Shown here: piece by piece, positions 34,121-43,619 of the stretch
How the letters are laid out: each line of letters begins with the position of its first letter
Position numbering within the stretch: the first letter of the stretch is position 1
Assembly: GCA_016742095.1 (NCBI GenBank)
Contig: JACVCJ010000015.1
Span: 1 to 64,000, forward strand
DNA length: 64,000 nt
Source of the DNA: Bacteroidia bacterium
GTDB taxonomy: Bacteria; Bacteroidota; Bacteroidia; CAIKAF01
Reading direction: 5' to 3'
Made by a program: the position numbers and the translations under genes
Notes under the pieces: generated by a model
The model's input: the letters and a program-made list of their open reading frames with translations, nothing else
The model's database searches: none
What the model was told of the DNA's origin: nothing

Positions 34121-35503
34121 TTAACGGCGCACGATCTTCTGCACGGAAAGTTCCTGCCCGCCCCGGTACAGGTGCATAATGTACACCCCCGGCGCCAGCT
34201 GTTGCAGATCGATCCCGGAGGAGGCCTGCAGTACTTTTACGTCGGCACATACCCGGCCCTGCATATCCTTCACCTGTAAACGGTCCGGCGCACTGTTCGC
34301 GGGATCTTCCAGGTAGATGCGGCCCGTGAACGGATTCGGGTACAGGCGCAGCGGCGCTTTGCCCGACGTTTCTTCCAGGCTGTTCACAAAGGGGGGCTTC
34401 AGGACGATAATACTGTGTGTATTAGGCTCCGTATTGGACGAAAGCGGCCCGTTGGTAGCGAGGTAGATCTCTTTCTGCGGACCCACGCATACATCGCGCA
34501 GGCGGCCGAACTGGTTCACGAAATACTGGTCCTCGGACAGGATCTGGTCCCCGGCGGGGTTCAGATGCAGTACGGCCAGTTTTTTATCCTTCAGCACGGC
34601 CAGCAACAGGCTGTTGTCAAACTCGGGGAACTCCGGGTTGCTGTAATAATCCATGCCCGAAGGTGCAATGGTAGGCGTCCAGGCGCGGATGGGCTCCACT
34701 ACGTTGTGGTCGTTACAGAAAGTGGTTTCCGAAGGCTGATCGCAATAGCCCTGTACATCGGGCCAGCCGTAATTGCGGCCGGCTTCCAGTATCTGTATCT
34801 CATCGTCGGAAGAGGCGCCGTGTTCTGATGCATATACGCGGCCGTTCGCCACTACCAGGCCCTGCATATTGCGGTGTCCCAATGTATATACGTAACTTCC
34901 GGGAAAAGGATTATCGCCCGGGGCCGTTCCGCCGGCGGCCAGGCGCAGCACCTTGCCGTTGAGTGAGGACATGTTCTGCGGCAGCGATGTATTCTGTGCA
35001 TCGCCCGTGCTCATAAGCAGGGTCTTGTCCGGCAGGAAGGCCAGGCGTGAACCGTCGTGCGTGCTGTTGCCCGCAATACTGTCGATCAGTACCTGTGGAC
35101 TGCCCAATGTGCTGCCGTTGTAACTGTAGCGCACCAGGCGTTCGAATATATTCCCCGAAGAGCCGAAGGTATATACTAAAAAAACGTCGGGAACGGTCGG
35201 GAAGTCGGGATGCAGCGCCATACCCAGCAGACCGGATTCCGACTGCTGGTAAACCTGTCCCGTGATGTCGAGCACAGGGGTCTTGGTTTTGGCAACCGGG
35301 TCTATACGGCTTACCAGGCCCTTTCGTTCGATTATCCAGAGGTGATCATCAGGCGCGTAGGTGATTTCCCAGGGAATGTCCAGCCCGGTGTACACGATGT
35401 CTATTTCCACCGTGGTGTTACCGATAAGGACCGTTGACTGCGCAATGGCCTGCGAAAGGCCCAGAGCCGTCAAAAATACCGGCAGTACAAATCCTTTTTT
35501 CAT
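34121..35503 (-). CDS. Secreted PQQ-type sugar dehydrogenase with T9SS sorting tail
   Basis: 460 residues from ATG 35503, which gives a signal peptide (FLTALGLSQAIAQ); the frame is open to 35527. The six-bladed GSDH-like propeller has GLDIPWEITYAPDDHLWIIERKG, ESGLLGMALHPDF, NSTHDGSRLAFLPDKTLLMSTGD, LGHRNMQGL and RNYGWPDVQGYC. The C-terminal ~75 residues (LRLYPNPFTGRIYLED ... GVYIMHLYRGGQELSVQKIVRR) are a type A T9SS sorting signal. So it should be exported to the cell surface or medium, where it may oxidise sugars if PQQ is bound. Confidence 0.9.
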   Translation of the reverse strand: MKKGFVLPVFLTALGLSQAIAQSTVLIGNTTVEIDIVYTGLDIPWEITYAPDDHLWIIERKGLVSRIDPVAKTKTPVLDITGQVYQQSESGLLGMALHPDFPTVPDVFLVYTFGSSGNIFERLVRYSYNGSTLGSPQVLIDSIAGNSTHDGSRLAFLPDKTLLMSTGDAQNTSLPQNMSSLNGKVLRLAAGGTAPGDNPFPGSYVYTLGHRNMQGLVVANGRVYASEHGASSDDEIQILEAGRNYGWPDVQGYCDQPSETTFCNDHNVVEPIRAWTPTIAPSGMDYYSNPEFPEFDNSLLLAVLKDKKLAVLHLNPAGDQILSEDQYFVNQFGRLRDVCVGPQKEIYLATNGPLSSNTEPNTHSIIVLKPPFVNSLEETSGKAPLRLYPNPFTGRIYLEDPANSAPDRLQVKDMQGRVCADVKVLQASSGIDLQQLAPGVYIMHLYRGGQELSVQKIVRR

Positions 35504-35544
35504 GATCGTTTTCTTGTGAATATACAAAATTCTCCGAAACGATC
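35504..35544. repeat. Inverted repeat at the sugar-dehydrogenase promoter
   Basis: GATCGTTT at 35504-35511 and AAACGATC at 35537-35544 are exact complements 25 bases apart, directly before the minus-strand ATG at 35503. They flank a weak -7-like AATTTTG. Possible regulator site. Confidence 0.4.
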
Positions 35545-35558
35545 ACAGATACAGGGTC

Positions 35559-36653
35559 TTATTTTGCCGCCGTGTTCAGCGGGGTTCCGTCGCGCAGTTC
35601 CTCGCCCGCCTTTACTACGTAAATGCCGCCCGCTTCCAGGTTGCCGAATACTTCTACCTTGTTGTTCTGTTCGCGACCTTTGCGTACTTCCACGCGCTGT
35701 GCCTTATTATCCACGGAACGTACCAGGAAAATACCTTCGGCTGAGGTCACCACGGCGGTTTTGGGCACGATATACGCGCTGTCGTTCTGCCCGATGGGCA
35801 GTTTTACTTCGGCCACCATGCCGGGCAGCAGTTTTTTATCGTTGTTGTAAACGTCCATTTCTATTTTTTCGGAACGCAGTCGTACGTCCAGGACGCCTGC
35901 CATACGCGATACTTTGGCCGTAAATTCCTCACCGGGCAGGGAACGCACGCCGAATTTCACGGCATCGCCCGGCTTCAGGAAACCTGCATAGGCTTCGGGG
36001 ACCGAAACGGTGAGACGCAGTTTTTTCTGCTCCTGCAGGGTGAACAGCGGCTGTTCCGAACCCCGGCCGGCCGGCCCTACAAAAGCGCCGGGGTTCACGT
36101 TACGCGCCGTAATGATCCCGCTGAAGGGCGCCCGGATCTCCAGGTAGTTCTTCATGGTGGTCACCTCTTTGTAAATGGCTTTGGCCGCGTCCAGTTGTGC
36201 CAGGTCTGAATTTTTACGCGCTTCGGCCTGGTCCAGTTCGTTTTTCGATACAGTTCCCGGCGTTTTCGACGTTTCCAGCAGGCGATCGTAGGTGGCTTTA
36301 GAGGCGGCATATACCGCTTCCTGGGAACGCAGGCGCGATTCGGCGGCCACCAGCTGTGAGCTGATCTCCGGCGCTTCCAGTACCACCAGCAGCTGACCTT
36401 CCTTTACTTCGGTACCCAGGTCGGCTTTGAGTTCTTTTACGAAACTGCTCACCTTGGCATACAGGTCTACCTGCTGAAAGGCGATGAGTTCCCCCGGCAG
36501 CTGCAGTCCGGATGAAAGTGTATCTTTTTTCAATACGAACGTTTCTGTAACGGCAGGCCCGGCGGCAGCCGTTTTATCTTCCTGTTTTTCCGAAGCGGCA
36601 CAACCGGCCAGCAGCAGCCCGATCGCGGTGTATACTATGTGTATCCTGTTCAT
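35559..36653 (-). CDS. RND efflux periplasmic adaptor (lipoprotein)
   Basis: 364 residues. Type II signal peptide with lipobox LLAGC (Cys19), so it is anchored in a membrane facing the periplasm. It has the HlyD/AcrA order: beta-barrel start, lipoyl half-motif (YAKVSSFVKELKADLGTEVKEGQLLVVLEAPE), helical hairpin (~115-170), second lipoyl half (IRAPFSGIITARNVNPGAFVGPAG) and a membrane-proximal domain. It bridges the RND pump and the TolC-like channel. Last gene of the efflux operon. Confidence 0.93.
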   Translation of the reverse strand: MNRIHIVYTAIGLLLAGCAASEKQEDKTAAAGPAVTETFVLKKDTLSSGLQLPGELIAFQQVDLYAKVSSFVKELKADLGTEVKEGQLLVVLEAPEISSQLVAAESRLRSQEAVYAASKATYDRLLETSKTPGTVSKNELDQAEARKNSDLAQLDAAKAIYKEVTTMKNYLEIRAPFSGIITARNVNPGAFVGPAGRGSEQPLFTLQEQKKLRLTVSVPEAYAGFLKPGDAVKFGVRSLPGEEFTAKVSRMAGVLDVRLRSEKIEMDVYNNDKKLLPGMVAEVKLPIGQNDSAYIVPKTAVVTSAEGIFLVRSVDNKAQRVEVRKGREQNNKVEVFGNLEAGGIYVVKAGEELRDGTPLNTAAK

Positions 36654-36679
36654 TTTAGTATATATATCATTAAGTCCGG

Positions 36680-39600
36680 TTATACGTTATGTTCGCTGCC
36701 TTCTTCGTAAAAGCGGCTGTTCTTATCGGTAGGGTCGAGCGAAAGCGACGTAGTGGCGGCTTTACCCTGTACCCAGGCAAATACCAGGGGCAGGATCACC
36801 AGTACGGCAAAGGTGGAAGCGATCAGTCCGCCGATCACAGCACGGCCCAGCGGCGACACCTGGTCACCGCCCTCTCCGTGCCCGATGGCCATCGGCAGCA
36901 TACCCATTACCATGGCCACACTGGTCATAAGGATCGGACGCAGGCGCAGGGAAGTGGCCTCTTTAGCCGCCTGCAATGCGTCGCCCGTGCGCTTGCGGAT
37001 CTCTTCGGCATTGTTGATGAGAAGTACGGCATTGGCAATGGAAACCCCCACCGACATAATGATACCCATGTACGACTGCAGATTGAGCGTAGAGCCCGTG
37101 AGCATAAGCAGCAGCAGGGAACCCAGCACCACTGCCGGCACCGCGGTAAGCACCACCAGCGAAACCTTGAACGACTGGAAATTAGCCGAAAGCATGAGGA
37201 AGATCACCACCACGGCCACCAGCAGTCCGGCCTGCAGACTATCGAGCGTTTCGCCCAGTACCTTGCCCAGACCGATCTGTTCCACGAAAAGTCCGCGCGG
37301 CAGTTCACCCAGGGAGGCAATGGCCTTTTGTACATCCGCAGAGGCGGAACCCAGGTCTTTGTCGTGCAGATTGGCCGTTACCGACAGGTAGGGCATGGCG
37401 CCCAGGTTGTCATTCTGGCCATAGGTAGTGTCCTGCGTAATGGTAGCCACATCGCCCAGTATGGGACGTATCTGGTTACGTAACAAAGGAATTTCCCCGA
37501 TGTTGTTCTCACTGCGCATCTCATTCAGCGGCACCTGCACCTGTACGTTGTAGGAAAGGCCTACGCGTTCGTCCACCCACACGTTCTTTTCGGTGTACCT
37601 TGAGGAAGAGGTGGAAGCGATCAGCGAGCGTGAAACGTCGCTCATGTCCACACCCAGCTGGGCGGCCCGCGTACGGTCAATGTCGATGTTCAGCGCCGGG
37701 TAACGGATGGGCTGGGCGATCTGCACATCGCGCAGGTATTCAATGCCCCGCAGTTTCTCCACGATCTTCAGCGCATATTCTTCATTCTGTTTTTTATTCT
37801 TACCCGCAATACGCACCTCCACCGGTGTGGGCGAGCCCTGGCTCAATACCTTATCCGTAAGTTCTATGGGTTCAAAGGAAAGTTTTACGTCCGGCAGCAC
37901 CTTGTAAATGCGCTCCCGCAGCTGGTCCTTGAACGCGTCCATATCAGCCTCGTAATCCTTCAGGCTCACCTGGAACACGGCCTCGTGCGGACCGGCGGTG
38001 AACAGGTAAATGGGCGATACGGAGAACAATGAAGGGTGCTGGCCCACGTACACCGAAGTTATATTGATATGTTCCTTACCCACCATGTCTTCCAGTTCTT
38101 TCAGCACCAGCAGCGTCTTTTCCTCGGTGCGTTCGATACGGGTGCCGTCTGCCGCGCGCATACGCAGCTGAAACTGGCTGGAATCCACTTTGGGCAGTAC
38201 GTCGCGGCCGATGTTCGAAAGGAACAGCACAGCCAGCGCCGAAACGCCCAATATATATACTAAAACGACCGGCTTGCGGAATGGAACAAGGCGTTGATGC
38301 ATATCCAAAAATCGGTTGCGGAATGTATCGAAACGGGATACTTTTGCCGCTTTCGCTTTGTGTTTTTCTTCTGTATGCGCGTGTGCCTTCATCAGCCAGT
38401 TGGCCATAATGGGTACAAAGGTCTGCGAAAGCAGGAAGGAAACGATCATGGCAAAGCCGATGGCCAGGGCCAGGGGCAGGAACAACGCACCCGGAATGCC
38501 CGACATGGTAAAGGCCGGGGCAAATACCGCCAGGATACAGAACAGGATCAGCAGTTTGGGGAAGGCGATCTCCCGACAGGCGTCCCAGATGGCCAGGGCC
38601 TTGGATTTACCCATGGCCAGGTGCTGGTGAATGTTCTCGATGGTCACCGTAGACTCGTCCACCAAAATACCAATGGCCAGGGCCAGACCGCTGAGCGACA
38701 TGATATTGATGGTTTGTCCGGCCAGTTTCAGGAACAGTACCCCCGCGATCACCGAAGTGGGAATGGTAAGGATCACGATGAGGGCCGCACGGCGATCGCC
38801 CAGGAACAGCAGTACCATCAGGCCGGTGAGCAGGGCCCCGATCACACCTTCGCTGATGAGACTTTTTACGGCGTTGATCACGTACACCGACTGGTCGAAC
38901 TCGTAGGAAAGCGTAACGTCCTCGGGCAGGGTACTCTGAATTTTAGGCAGGTTCTCCTTCAGCTGGTTCACCACTTCCCAGGTAGAGGCATCGGCAGCCT
39001 TGGCAATACTGATGTATACCGAGCGCTTGCCGTTCACCAGGGCATAACCGGCGGTAATGTCGGCGCCGTCCTTCACCGTGGCCACATCGCGCAGGTACAG
39101 GTTCTGCACGCCGCCTTTGAAGAGCGGTATACTGCCGAAATCCCCGATGTTCTTAATCGTATTATTGGTGGGTGTTATGTAATTGAAATCACCGATGCGT
39201 ACGTTCCCCGATGGCGCCGTCTGGTTATTGAGGCGGATGGCTTCCACGATCTGATCGGGCGTAAGATTGTGCGCACGCAGAGCTTCGGGGTTCACATTGA
39301 TCTCGATGGTACGCGGACTACCCCCGAACGGTGGCGGCGCCAGCAGACCCGGAATGGCCGTGAATGAGGCCCGCACGTATACGTTGGCCAGGTCCTGCAG
39401 TTCATTGTTGGAACGCGTGGGACTGCTCAGTACCAGCTGCCCTACGGGAAGCGAAGAGGCATCGAAACGGATCACGAAGGGCGGTTGCGAACCCGGCGGA
39501 AAGATCGCCTGTATACGGTTGGAAAGCGCACTGAGCTCCGATGCGGCCTGGGCCATATTGGTGCCTTCGTAATAGGTAAGCTTCATGAGCATGAGCCCCT

Positions 39601-39856
39601 GTATGTTCTTGGTCTCGATTGTTTTGATACCGTTGGCGAACAGCAGGATGTTCACGTACTGCTTGCCGAAATACGCCTCCATCTGGTTGGGCGTGTAGCC
39701 TCCGAAAGGGTGTGCTATGTAAATTACCGGCAGGTTCATCTTCGGCAGAATGTCCACCTTAATATCCCGCACGGCCTGTATCCCGAAGAAAAACAATCCC
39801 GCTACCAGTACCAGTACCGTAATGGGTTTGCGTAATGCGGCCCTTATCAAGTTCAT
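36680..39856 (-). CDS. RND efflux pump, AcrB/HAE1 superfamily
   Basis: 1058 residues, full length. Twelve transmembrane helices in two sets, with two large periplasmic domains. GILVDESTVTIENIHQHL is the TM4 proton-relay region, with an Asp-Glu pair. GFAMIVSFLLSQTFVPIM and the C-terminal MSVGVSIANAVLLINNAEE / GMLPMAIGHGEGGDQVSPLGRAV are typical of the family. The substrate is unknown; sequence reading cannot separate drug from metal export, but the methionine pairs of CusA were not seen. Middle gene of the tolC-pump-adaptor operon. Confidence 0.94.
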   Translation of the reverse strand: MNLIRAALRKPITVLVLVAGLFFFGIQAVRDIKVDILPKMNLPVIYIAHPFGGYTPNQMEAYFGKQYVNILLFANGIKTIETKNIQGLMLMKLTYYEGTNMAQAASELSALSNRIQAIFPPGSQPPFVIRFDASSLPVGQLVLSSPTRSNNELQDLANVYVRASFTAIPGLLAPPPFGGSPRTIEINVNPEALRAHNLTPDQIVEAIRLNNQTAPSGNVRIGDFNYITPTNNTIKNIGDFGSIPLFKGGVQNLYLRDVATVKDGADITAGYALVNGKRSVYISIAKAADASTWEVVNQLKENLPKIQSTLPEDVTLSYEFDQSVYVINAVKSLISEGVIGALLTGLMVLLFLGDRRAALIVILTIPTSVIAGVLFLKLAGQTINIMSLSGLALAIGILVDESTVTIENIHQHLAMGKSKALAIWDACREIAFPKLLILFCILAVFAPAFTMSGIPGALFLPLALAIGFAMIVSFLLSQTFVPIMANWLMKAHAHTEEKHKAKAAKVSRFDTFRNRFLDMHQRLVPFRKPVVLVYILGVSALAVLFLSNIGRDVLPKVDSSQFQLRMRAADGTRIERTEEKTLLVLKELEDMVGKEHINITSVYVGQHPSLFSVSPIYLFTAGPHEAVFQVSLKDYEADMDAFKDQLRERIYKVLPDVKLSFEPIELTDKVLSQGSPTPVEVRIAGKNKKQNEEYALKIVEKLRGIEYLRDVQIAQPIRYPALNIDIDRTRAAQLGVDMSDVSRSLIASTSSSRYTEKNVWVDERVGLSYNVQVQVPLNEMRSENNIGEIPLLRNQIRPILGDVATITQDTTYGQNDNLGAMPYLSVTANLHDKDLGSASADVQKAIASLGELPRGLFVEQIGLGKVLGETLDSLQAGLLVAVVVIFLMLSANFQSFKVSLVVLTAVPAVVLGSLLLLMLTGSTLNLQSYMGIIMSVGVSIANAVLLINNAEEIRKRTGDALQAAKEATSLRLRPILMTSVAMVMGMLPMAIGHGEGGDQVSPLGRAVIGGLIASTFAVLVILPLVFAWVQGKAATTSLSLDPTDKNSRFYEEGSEHNV

Positions 39857-39868
39857 CCCTCTGAGTGA

Positions 39869-41260
39869 TTAAAATTCATTAATAAATATACTAAAATCGC
39901 CTGCGGCCGCCGCTTTCATAAGCAGGGCCTGCCATACATTACTATACGCAATATCGCGGTGGGTTTCGGCGCGGTTCAGTGCGTACATGCTCTGGGTCAC
40001 TTCTACAATGGTAGAAAGTCCGTTGCGGTACATGGTACTTTTTTGTACATAGGCCTCCGAAGCGGCTTTTACCTGCTGCGGCACCTCGGCGTAGGCGTCC
40101 ATGGCGTTGCGTACCTTCTGTTCGGCCAGGGCCTGCTGGGCCAGTATCTGCTGCCGGGCCAGGTCGTATTCCTGCTGCAGGCCGTCGCTGATGTATTTCT
40201 GCGAACGTACCCGGGCCTCGTTCTGCAGTACCGACATAATATTCCAGTTCATGCCGATGCCCACCAGATAATTGGCCCGTGTGGGCGTAACCCCGGTGCC
40301 GTAGTTGCGGGTGAACTTGGTCTGGTCCTGCGTGTAACCGGCCTCAAAACCCGATCCGCGGCCCTGCATAATACCAAAGAGCGAAAAGGACGGGTAATAC
40401 TGCCGGCGCAGCAGTTTGGTCTGCTCCAGGCTGATATTGGTGCGGCTCTGCAGAAAGCGCAGCACCGGGTGGGTTTCCTCGCGCAAGGAAGCGGAAGAAA
40501 AAACGGAAGCAGGAACTGTGCTGAGAAATGTGGTATCCAGCACAAAATCCGTCGTTTGAATCCCCATTAAAACAGACAGTGTATTAGCCTGTTCCTGCTC
40601 CGTATCTTTTGCCCGTATAAGTGCTATTCTTGCGGCAGAGACCTCCGCGGCGGCCAGGGAGGAATCTACTCCCGGGATAAGGCCGTTGGCGGCGCGGCTT
40701 ACCGTGGTCGATTTAAAGACCAGGGCCCGTTCCAGGTTGCGTTCCTGTGAGCGGGTGATGCGTTGTGCAGCCAGCAGGTTCAGGTAGGCCGAAGCCACTT
40801 TTACCTGGTGCTGGAACTGCTCCTGGGCCAGGTCGGCCGAGTCGCGCTGCAGCGTGGTCTTTGCTACTTTAATACGCTCGCGCACGCGTCCGAACGTGAA
40901 AAATTCCCAGTTGAAATTGGCCAGGTACAGGGCGCCGAAAGCGGCATTCCAGTTCTGGTCGGGAAGCGGCAGCCCCGAAGAGGCCACCCCGAAACCGCCA
41001 AAGCCGTACAGGGGTCCGTTTTGTCCGTTCACCGTTCCGTAGTCCTGCTGGGCAGACACCACCAGGTTGGGCGCGTACGAACGCCTTGCCTGTCCCAGCT
41101 GTGCCGCCGATGCCTGTACATAACTGCTTTTTGCTTTTATACTGCCGTAATTGTTCAGCGCGATATTCAGTGCGTCCTTCATGTTCAGCACCTGCGCCTG
41201 CAGCCCCGCACAAAAGAAAAATGCCAGGCCGCTTAAACCATACATGTTTTTTCGTATCAT
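39869..41260 (-). CDS. TolC-family outer-membrane efflux channel
   Basis: 463 residues with signal peptide (SGLAFFFCAGLQAQ). Two OEP repeats of long helices, e.g. VLNMKDALNIALNNYGSIKAKSSYVQASAAQLGQ in the first and YAEVPQQVKAASEAYVQKSTMYRNGLSTIVEVTQSMYALNRAE in the second. Trimers form the outer-membrane exit duct. First gene of the efflux operon; 12 bases separate it from the pump gene. Its promoter carries the shared CTTCA direct repeat. Confidence 0.92.
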   Translation of the reverse strand: MIRKNMYGLSGLAFFFCAGLQAQVLNMKDALNIALNNYGSIKAKSSYVQASAAQLGQARRSYAPNLVVSAQQDYGTVNGQNGPLYGFGGFGVASSGLPLPDQNWNAAFGALYLANFNWEFFTFGRVRERIKVAKTTLQRDSADLAQEQFQHQVKVASAYLNLLAAQRITRSQERNLERALVFKSTTVSRAANGLIPGVDSSLAAAEVSAARIALIRAKDTEQEQANTLSVLMGIQTTDFVLDTTFLSTVPASVFSSASLREETHPVLRFLQSRTNISLEQTKLLRRQYYPSFSLFGIMQGRGSGFEAGYTQDQTKFTRNYGTGVTPTRANYLVGIGMNWNIMSVLQNEARVRSQKYISDGLQQEYDLARQQILAQQALAEQKVRNAMDAYAEVPQQVKAASEAYVQKSTMYRNGLSTIVEVTQSMYALNRAETHRDIAYSNVWQALLMKAAAAGDFSIFINEF

Positions 41261-41298
41261 ATACTAATAGGTCCTCTCTGTGTGGTATGATCCGGGGA

Positions 41299-41333
41299 CA
41301 AAGAGAATACAGGAATCTGAAGTAATTTTGAAG
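41299..41333 (-). promoter_or_regulatory. Efflux-operon promoter with response-regulator-type direct repeat
   Basis: On the minus strand: CTTCA (41333-41329), six bases, CTTCA (41322-41318), eleven bases, then the -7-like TCTCTTTG (41306-41299). The repeat period is 11 bp. The same layout precedes the alcohol-dehydrogenase and response-regulator genes. The tolC ATG is 39 bases downstream of the -7 box. Confidence 0.7.
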
Positions 41334-41377
41334 CCTGCGCTACCCTGTGCCTTTTTTGGAGTTCCTTAACAAAAGGA

Positions 41378-41411
41378 TAAAAAAAGTCCGCATACTTCTG
41401 GCATGCGGACT
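41378..41411 (-). terminator. Intrinsic terminator after the aldo/keto reductase gene
   Basis: AGTCCGCAT (41385-41393) and ATGCGGACT (41403-41411) arms around a 9-base loop, followed by a run of seven T on the minus strand. It separates the dehydrogenase unit from the efflux operon. Confidence 0.8.
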
Positions 41412-41502
41412 GCGAGACTTGAGAATTCCCCCTCTTATGAAAAAGTAACGAATTTGAGAAACATGGAATTGCGCTCTCCTCCCGACTCAGGCTATACTAT
41501 GT

Positions 41503-42453
41503 TTACAGGGCAGACGCCTCATTGAGCCGCTGCACCGCCTCTGCAGACAGTGTAAGTTCCGGCGCTTTTACGAGGGACTGCAGCTGGTCCGTACTGGTGG
41601 CGCTTACGATAGGCGCGGTTACCGAAGGCCGCTGTATCAGCCAGGCCAGGGCTACCGTTGCCGGCGTGGAACCGGTTTCGGCCGCCGTTCTGTCCAGGGC
41701 GTCCAGGATGCGCATACCGCGAGCGTCCAGGTATTTTTTTACTCCGCCGCCACGGGCCGACTGTGAAAGGTCGCTTTCCGTGCGGTACTTGCCGCTCAGG
41801 AAACCGCTGGCCAGTGCATAATAGCCGATCACACCCAGATCATTCTCCGTGCACACTTTTTCGAGTGCCGTTTCAAAACCGGCGCGGTCGTACAGGTTAT
41901 ACTGCGGTTGCAGGCTTTCGTAGCGGGGCAGACCGTTCTTTGCTGAAATTTCGAGGGCCGATGCCAGGCGCTCCGCCTTAATGTTCGAAGCCCCGATCCA
42001 GCGTACCTTGCCTTCTTTTATCAGTTCGGCATAGGTTTGCAGCACTTCTTCCCGGGGCACGTTTTCGTCGTCCACGTGCGACTGGTACAGGTCGATATGG
42101 TCTGTCTGCAGGCGGTTCAGTGAATCTTCCACGGCGCGGCGGATGTACGCGGGGGCCAGACCTTTGCGGCCATCCCCGAAGTCCCAGCCTACCTTGGTGG
42201 CAATGATCACTTTATCCCGGTTACCACGGCTCTTCAGCCAGCGGCCTATGATGGTTTCCGACTCCCCGCCCTTGTTGCCGGGCGCCCAGGCCGAATATAC
42301 GTCGGCCGTATCTATAAAATTGAAACCTGCGGCGATAAACCCGTCCAGCAGTTCAAAAGAAGTTTTCTCATCGGCCGTCCAGCCGAATACATTGCCTCCG
42401 AACGTAAGCGGACTTACATACAGGTCGCTTCTTCCCAGTTGTCTTTTTTCCAT
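41503..42453 (-). CDS. Aldo/keto reductase
   Basis: 316 residues, single (beta/alpha)8 barrel. The catalytic tetrad is visible: Asp in NFIDTADVYS with the following Tyr, Lys in KVIIATKVGWDFGDG, His in DHIDLYQSHVDD. The cofactor segment is APIVSATSTDQLQSL. It reduces aldehydes or ketones with NADPH, in the YghZ/Tas-like group. It is 14 bases after the alcohol dehydrogenase gene and shares its regulated promoter, suggesting joint carbonyl detoxification. Confidence 0.93.
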   Translation of the reverse strand: MEKRQLGRSDLYVSPLTFGGNVFGWTADEKTSFELLDGFIAAGFNFIDTADVYSAWAPGNKGGESETIIGRWLKSRGNRDKVIIATKVGWDFGDGRKGLAPAYIRRAVEDSLNRLQTDHIDLYQSHVDDENVPREEVLQTYAELIKEGKVRWIGASNIKAERLASALEISAKNGLPRYESLQPQYNLYDRAGFETALEKVCTENDLGVIGYYALASGFLSGKYRTESDLSQSARGGGVKKYLDARGMRILDALDRTAAETGSTPATVALAWLIQRPSVTAPIVSATSTDQLQSLVKAPELTLSAEAVQRLNEASAL

Positions 42454-42467
42454 TTCTGCTAAAAATC

Positions 42468-43517
42468 TTATTGTTTAAGGGAGGCCAGGTCGATCACAAA
42501 ACGGTATTTCACATCGCTTTTTTCCATGCGGCTGTAGGCTTCATTGATATACGACATATCGATCACTTCCACTTCGGAAACGATGTTGTGTCCGGCACAG
42601 AAGTCGAGCATTTCCTGGGTCTCGGCAATACCGCCGATGAGCGAACCGATAATGCTGCGGCGTTTGCCGATGAGGTTAAAGGCCGGTACCTGCGAGGCTT
42701 CGGGCGGTACGCCCACCACGATCATGGTGCCGTTGGTACGCAGCAGGTTCAGGTAGATATTGTAATCGTGCGGGGCCGAAACGGTATTCAGGATAAAATC
42801 GAATGTGCCGGCGGCCTGTTTCATGGCTTCCTGGTCCGAAGTGAGAATAAAGTGATGCGCGCCCAGTTTTTCGGCATCGGCCGCTTTGGAAGGCGAGCTG
42901 CTGAGCATGGTCACCTCGGCACCAAAGGCCACCGCAAATTTCACGGCCATGTGTCCCAGTCCGCCCAGGCCCAACACGGCCACTTTATGCCCTTTGCCCG
43001 CTTTTACGTAACGCAGGGGCGAATAGGTGGTGATACCCGCACAGAGCAGGGGCGCTACGGCATGCAGGGGCAGTTTGTCTGAAATGTGCAGGGTATACTG
43101 CTCGTCTACCACGATCTGTGTGGAATAACCACCGTACGTGGGTGTTTTACCATCGCGTTCATGATCGTTGTAGGTACTGGTCATTCCTTCGTCGCAGTAT
43201 TGTTCCAGTCCGGCCTTACAGTTATCGCAGGTACGGCAGGAGTCCACGAAGCAGCCAACACCGGCCAGGTCGCCCACGGTAAAGTTTTTTACATGATCGC
43301 CCACGGCCGTGATCTTACCTACAATTTCGTGACCCGGCACCAGCGGGTAAATGGCCGGGCCCCATTCGCTGCGGGCCTGGTGAATATCTGAATGGCATAC
43401 GCCACAATATAGGATCTCGATCTGTACATCGTGCGGACCAACCGCTCTTCTTTCCAGCTGAAACGGGGCCAGTGGCGTTCCGGCATCCTGTGCAGCATAA
43501 GCATTTGCAAGACTCAT
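42468..43517 (-). CDS. Zinc-dependent alcohol dehydrogenase, YahK-like
   Basis: 349 residues. Catalytic zinc: Cys in YCGVCHSDIH and His in PGHEIVGKI. Structural zinc: C-x5-C...C-x2-C-x7-C in VGCFVDSCRTCDNCKAGLEQYC. Rossmann loop GLGGLGHMAVKFA. This is the NADPH-dependent aldehyde-reductase group that includes YahK and cinnamyl-alcohol dehydrogenases. First gene of the two-gene reductase unit, preceded by the shared CTTCA repeat. Confidence 0.93.
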   Translation of the reverse strand: MSLANAYAAQDAGTPLAPFQLERRAVGPHDVQIEILYCGVCHSDIHQARSEWGPAIYPLVPGHEIVGKITAVGDHVKNFTVGDLAGVGCFVDSCRTCDNCKAGLEQYCDEGMTSTYNDHERDGKTPTYGGYSTQIVVDEQYTLHISDKLPLHAVAPLLCAGITTYSPLRYVKAGKGHKVAVLGLGGLGHMAVKFAVAFGAEVTMLSSSPSKAADAEKLGAHHFILTSDQEAMKQAAGTFDFILNTVSAPHDYNIYLNLLRTNGTMIVVGVPPEASQVPAFNLIGKRRSIIGSLIGGIAETQEMLDFCAGHNIVSEVEVIDMSYINEAYSRMEKSDVKYRFVIDLASLKQ

Positions 43518-43579
43518 ACGTTAAAATTTGATCGTTAATACAAAAAGAAAGGGGTATTCCCCGGAAGTGTTTTACCGTT

Positions 43580-43614
43580 CAAAGAGAATACATAAATCTG
43601 AAGAAAGTTTGAAG
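43580..43614 (-). promoter_or_regulatory. Dehydrogenase-unit promoter with the shared direct repeat
   Basis: On the minus strand: CTTCA (43614-43610), six bases, CTTCA (43603-43599), eleven bases, TCTCTTTG (43587-43580). From the second CTTCA to the end of the -7 box only three bases differ from the efflux promoter. The ATG is 63 bases further. Confidence 0.7.
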
Positions 43615-43619
43615 TGCGC

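Noticed and set aside
35559-39856. Assignment of the RND pump to the Cus copper/silver group
   Set aside because: The pump lacks the methionine pairs I would expect in CusA, and the adaptor shows no obvious metal-binding Met cluster, so substrate class is left open.
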